Positions 5,734 to 8,416 of a stretch of DNA of 8,416 bases are shown in pieces. The stretch spans positions 1 through 8,416 of the forward strand of contig CABRGB010000070.1 of the NCBI GenBank assembly GCA_902470345.1, written 5' to 3'. Source of the DNA: an uncultured Collinsella sp. (GTDB lineage Bacteria; Actinomycetota; Coriobacteriia; Coriobacteriales; Coriobacteriaceae). The notes beneath the pieces are model-generated. The model ran no database searches and was not told the DNA's origin. It saw only the letters and a list, made by a program, of their open reading frames with translations. The number at the start of each line of letters is the position of its first letter. The first letter of the stretch is position 1. The position numbers and the translations under genes were made by a program.

Positions 5734-5766
5734 GACCGGCTTGCCCGCAGGCTAGCCGGTCTTTTT
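5734..5766 (+). terminator. Intrinsic terminator after tatA
   Basis: GACCGGCT (5734-5741) pairs over 8 bp with AGCCGGTC (5754-5761). An inner GCC/GGC stem (5743-5745, 5750-5752) closes a four-base loop, and five T follow (5762-5766). A smaller hairpin CATCCC-TTT-GGGGTG (5712-5726) sits just before it. Confidence 0.9.
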
Positions 5767-5771
5767 CGTTT

Positions 5772-5799
5772 TGTTGACAGTTGATCGTTACATCATAGT
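5772..5799 (+). promoter_or_regulatory. Possible promoter of greA-lysS (poorly defined)
   Basis: A perfect TTGACA lies at 5774-5779, but no good -10 sits 16-18 bp downstream in a place that would leave the ribosome binding site GGGGAG (5801-5806) inside the transcript. An alternative is TTGTTG (5772-5777) with CATAGT (5794-5799) and a 16-bp spacer, which would start transcription too late to include that site. A promoter is expected here because a terminator precedes greA, but its exact position is unclear. Confidence 0.3.
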
Positions 5800-5814
5800 T
5801 GGGGAGATATCCGT

Positions 5815-6285
5815 ATGGACGCAAGCCAGATCGTACTGACCGCTGAGGGCCGCCAGAAGCTCGTCGAGGAGCTCGCTTGGCGTGAGGGCGATTACGCCAA
5901 GGAGATCGTCGAGGACATCAAGGAAGCCCGCGCGTTCGGCGACCTTTCGGAGAACTCCGAGTACGATGCCGCCAAGGACAAGCAGGCCCAGAATGCTGCT
6001 CGCATTGCCGAGATTCAGGCCATCCTCGCCAACGCTCAGGTTGCTGCCACCACGGGCGATCTGACCGTCTCCATCGGTTCCACCGTTTCTCTGATCGATC
6101 CCAACGGTGAGGTCATGGAAGTCACGCTCGTCGGTACCACCGAGACCAACTCGCTCGAGCACAAGATCTCCAACGAGTCTCCGGTCGGTCACGCCATCAT
6201 CGGTCACGGCGAGGGCGACTCCGTTGAGGTCGTTACGCCTTCTGGCAAGACTCGCGTCTACACCATCGCAAAGATCGCACGCTAG
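5815..6285 (+). CDS. greA: Transcription elongation factor GreA
   Basis: GreA enters the secondary channel of backtracked RNA polymerase and stimulates cleavage of the extruded RNA 3' end, rescuing stalled elongation. The 156-residue length is normal (about 158). The N-terminal antiparallel coiled coil spans about residues 10-75. Its tip motif GDLSENSEYDAAK carries the acidic pair Asp43 and Glu46 that completes the cleavage site. The C-terminal FKBP-like globular domain follows from about residue 80, with the family's LVGTTETN and SPVGHAIIGHGEGD segments. Start ATG 5815 has GGGGAGA 7 bases upstream. lysS follows after 78 bp, a gene order also seen in other Gram-positive bacteria. The intervening hairpin may control how much transcription reaches lysS. 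Confidence 0.96.
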   Translation: MDASQIVLTAEGRQKLVEELAWREGDYAKEIVEDIKEARAFGDLSENSEYDAAKDKQAQNAARIAEIQAILANAQVAATTGDLTVSIGSTVSLIDPNGEVMEVTLVGTTETNSLEHKISNESPVGHAIIGHGEGDSVEVVTPSGKTRVYTIAKIAR

Positions 6286-6289
6286 ACCA

Positions 6290-6346
6290 CGGTCCCGCGT
6301 AAAGGTATGTTTTCGCTCCCTGGGACCGAATCCTGGGGAGCGTTTT
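6290..6346 (+). terminator. Terminator between greA and lysS with a possible competing pairing (candidate attenuator)
   Basis: CGCTCCC (6314-6320) pairs with GGGAGCG (6336-6342). Two G-T pairs and GGA/TCC extend it to about 12 bp around loop CCGAA, and TTTT follows (6343-6346). CGGTCCC (6290-6296), just after the greA stop, is the exact complement of GGGACCG (6322-6328), which forms part of the upper stem and loop. The two pairings exclude each other, as in a transcription attenuator. Confidence 0.6.
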
Positions 6347-6363
6347 AGTTTGAGGAGCTAACT

Positions 6364-8328
6364 ATGGCAGAGAACCAGAACGCCGCCGAGCAGGCATCGA
6401 CGCTCAACGATGAGCGCGCCACGCGCCTGGCCAAGCGCGCCGCCCTGTTCGAGGCGGGTCAAAATCCGTACCCCGAGCACTCCGAGATCGAGGACTACGT
6501 TGCCAACATCGAGGCTAAGTATGCCGAGCTTGCCGATGGCGAGGACACCGAGGACGTTGTGAAGATCGGCGGCCGCGTGGTCGCCAAGCGTGGTCAGGGC
6601 AAGATCATGTTCATTGTCGTCCGCGACGCGACTGGCGAGATTCAGCTGTTCTGCCGTATTAACGACATGGACGAGGCAGCCTGGAGCACGCTTAAGGCCC
6701 TTGACTTGGGCGATATCCTGGGCGTGACCGGCGTGGTCGTGCGCACCAAGCGTGGCCAGCTTTCCGTCGCCCCCAAGAGCGCGACGCTGCTCTCCAAGGC
6801 CGTTCGCCCGCTGCCCGAGAAGTTCCATGGCCTCTCCGACAAGGAGACCCGCTATCGTCAGCGCTATGTCGACCTGATTGCCAACGACGATGTTCGCGAG
6901 ACCTTCCGTAAGCGCTCGCAGATTCTCTCCACCTTCCGCCGCTTTATGGAGTCCGACGGCTATATGGAGGTCGAGACCCCCATTCTGCAGACTATCCAGG
7001 GTGGCGCTACGGCTAAGCCGTTCATCACGCACTTTAACGCGCTCGATCAAGAGTGCTACCTGCGCATTGCTACCGAGCTGCACCTCAAGCGCTGCATCGT
7101 CGGTGGCTTTGAGCGTGTCTTTGAGATTGGCCGCATCTTCCGTAACGAGGGCATGGACCTTACCCACAACCCCGAGTTCACCACGATGGAGGCCTACCGT
7201 GCCTTCTCCGATCTCGAGGGCATGAAGGCGCTCGCCCAGGGCGTCATCAAGGCTGCCAACAAGGCCATCGGCAACCCCGAGGTCATCGAGTACCAGGGCC
7301 AGACCATCGACCTTTCTGGTGAGTGGGCCAGCCGTCCCATGACCGACATCGTCTCCGACGTGCTCGGCAAGAAGGTCACCATCGATACACCGGTCGAGGA
7401 GCTTGCCGCCGCCGCGCGCGAGAAGGGCCTGGAGATTAAGCCCGAGTGGACTGCTGGCAAGATCATCGCCGAGATTTACGATGAGCTGGGCGAGGACACC
7501 ATCGTCAACCCGACCTTCGTATGCGATTACCCCATCGAGGTCAGCCCGCTTGCCAAGCGTTTTGAGGACGACCCGCGTCTGACGCACCGCTTTGAGCTGG
7601 TCATCGCCGGCCACGAGTACGCCAACGCATTCTCCGAGCTCAACGACCCGGTCGACCAGGCCGAGCGCTTTGCTGCCCAGATGGCTGAGAAGGCCGGCGG
7701 CGACGACGAGGCTATGGAGTACGACGAGGACTACGTGCGCGCCCTCGAGTACGGTATGCCTCCCGCGGGCGGCATCGGCATCGGTATCGATCGCGTGGTC
7801 ATGCTGCTCACCAACCAGGCTTCCATTCGCGACGTCCTGCTGTTCCCGCACATGAAGCCCGAGAAGGGTTTCCAGTCCGGTGCCGCCGCTGCCAAGGCTG
7901 CCGAGGCCGGCAACGCCGCAAGCCCGTTCGTCAAGCCGCTCAAGCCCACGCTCGATTACTCCAAGATCGCCGTTGAGCCGCTGTTCGAGGAATTCGTCGA
8001 CTTTGATACCTTCTCCAAGAGCGATTTCCGCGCTGTGAAGGTCAAGGCATGCGAGGCCGTCAAGAAGTCCAAGAAGCTGCTGAACTTTACGCTCGACGAC
8101 GGCACCGGCACCGACCGCACCATCCTCTCCGGCATCCATGGCTACTATGAGCCCGAGGACCTGGTCGGTAAGACGCTGCTCGCCATCACCAATCTGCCTC
8201 CGCGCAAGATGATGGGTATTCCCAGCTGCGGTATGCTGATCAGCGCCATCCACGAGGAGGAGGGCGAGGAGCGCCTCAACCTGATCCAGCTCGACGCTTC
8301 CATCCCCGCCGGCGCAAAGATGTACTAA
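6364..8328 (+). CDS. lysS: Lysyl-tRNA synthetase (class II) with fused C-terminal tRNA-binding domain
   Basis: LysRS charges tRNA-Lys with lysine using ATP. At 654 residues it is about 150 longer than usual. The N-terminal anticodon-binding OB fold spans about 65-145. Class II motif 1 is at about 180-207. Motif 2 (GRIFRNEG, then HNPEFT) is at about 256-272. Motif 3 (GGIGIGIDR) is at 469-477, ending with the RDVLLFP signature. An Ala-rich linker at about 503-525 leads to a second OB fold at about 545-654. That domain matches the C-terminal tRNA-binding domain of bacterial MetRS (Trbp111/EMAPII type), with LSGIHGYYEPEDLVGKTLL and the LPPRKMMGIPSCGM segment. That domain binds tRNA non-specifically and can dimerise the host enzyme, so it probably raises tRNA affinity here. 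The frame is uninterrupted. A ribosome binding site GAGGAG (6352-6357) precedes ATG 6364. Expression may depend on the upstream hairpin. Confidence 0.96.
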   Translation: MAENQNAAEQASTLNDERATRLAKRAALFEAGQNPYPEHSEIEDYVANIEAKYAELADGEDTEDVVKIGGRVVAKRGQGKIMFIVVRDATGEIQLFCRINDMDEAAWSTLKALDLGDILGVTGVVVRTKRGQLSVAPKSATLLSKAVRPLPEKFHGLSDKETRYRQRYVDLIANDDVRETFRKRSQILSTFRRFMESDGYMEVETPILQTIQGGATAKPFITHFNALDQECYLRIATELHLKRCIVGGFERVFEIGRIFRNEGMDLTHNPEFTTMEAYRAFSDLEGMKALAQGVIKAANKAIGNPEVIEYQGQTIDLSGEWASRPMTDIVSDVLGKKVTIDTPVEELAAAAREKGLEIKPEWTAGKIIAEIYDELGEDTIVNPTFVCDYPIEVSPLAKRFEDDPRLTHRFELVIAGHEYANAFSELNDPVDQAERFAAQMAEKAGGDDEAMEYDEDYVRALEYGMPPAGGIGIGIDRVVMLLTNQASIRDVLLFPHMKPEKGFQSGAAAAKAAEAGNAASPFVKPLKPTLDYSKIAVEPLFEEFVDFDTFSKSDFRAVKVKACEAVKKSKKLLNFTLDDGTGTDRTILSGIHGYYEPEDLVGKTLLAITNLPPRKMMGIPSCGMLISAIHEEEGEERLNLIQLDASIPAGAKMY

Positions 8329-8331
8329 CTA

Positions 8332-8379
8332 GTTACGCGGTTCTACGAACCGCGTAACGGCCCGACGCTGCGCGGGCCG
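8332..8379 (+). terminator. Tandem dyads after lysS (probable terminator region)
   Basis: GTTACGCGGTTC (8332-8343) pairs perfectly over 12 bp with GAACCGCGTAAC (8347-8358) around loop TAC. Directly after it, CGGCCCG (8358-8364) pairs with CGGGCCG (8373-8379), sharing base C8358. Only a three-T run (8382-8384) follows, so this is not a textbook intrinsic terminator. The position four bases after the lysS stop suggests transcript termination or 3'-end stabilisation. Confidence 0.55.
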
Positions 8380-8416
8380 CATTTGGACAATCTGACGTTC
8401 AACTTCAAGGGCGCGA

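Noticed and set aside
6286..6346. T-box riboswitch upstream of lysS, suggested by a GGTCCCGCG string resembling the T-box antiterminator.
   Set aside because: Only 78 bp separate greA and lysS, which leaves no room for stem I and a specifier loop, and the conserved T-box bulge sequence is not present.
6358..8253. A 631-codon open frame antisense to lysS.
   Set aside because: Its codons are in exact register with the lysS codons, so a stop appears only where lysS uses TTA, CTA or TCA, which are rare in this GC-rich genome. Its translation shows no recognisable family, while lysS is certain.

Overview
The window reads as a chromosomal housekeeping segment from a GC-rich actinobacterium of the class Coriobacteriia, probably Collinsella or a close relative. 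That placement is an inference. It rests on GC-rich codon use (TTA, CTA and TCA so rare that long antisense frames stay open), strong Shine-Dalgarno sites, a Veg protein next to ispE, and a lysyl-tRNA synthetase carrying a MetRS-type C-terminal tRNA-binding domain. All ten protein genes and the single tRNA lie on the + strand. I see no mobile element, CRISPR array, phage gene or toxin-antitoxin pair.

Left block (1-3868): a HAD-family phosphatase whose start cannot be fixed at the window edge, then glutamate racemase (murI), RNase PH (rph), the RdgB/HAM1 nucleotide pyrophosphatase, and D-aminoacyl-tRNA deacylase (dtd). No convincing promoter or terminator separates the first three. A folded element of about 100 bp lies between rph and rdgB, and rdgB and dtd are 3 bp apart. 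The functional theme is D-amino acid supply (MurI), removal of D-amino acids from tRNA (Dtd), tRNA 3'-end trimming (RNase PH) and cleaning of the nucleotide pool (RdgB).

Middle block (3869-5320): a promoter and a short leader with a small hairpin precede veg, which is tightly coupled to ispE (isoprenoid precursor kinase of the MEP pathway). A tRNA-Pro(CGG) with encoded CCA follows, with its own likely promoter and a strong intrinsic terminator.

Right block (5321-8416): tatA (twin-arginine translocase subunit) is driven by a promoter that contains a perfect 9+3+9 palindrome and ends in an intrinsic terminator. Then come greA (transcript cleavage factor) and lysS (LysRS). They are separated by a terminator hairpin that can be disrupted by an alternative pairing with sequence just after the greA stop. 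After lysS there are two back-to-back perfect dyads, and the window ends shortly after them.

The genes are all recognisable families, and I find no wholly new protein system. The points most worth a second look are regulatory or architectural: the palindrome in the tatA promoter, the candidate attenuator between greA and lysS, the folded rph-rdgB intergenic element, and the LysRS with a fused C-terminal tRNA-binding domain. No gene-free stretch exceeds about 145 bases.
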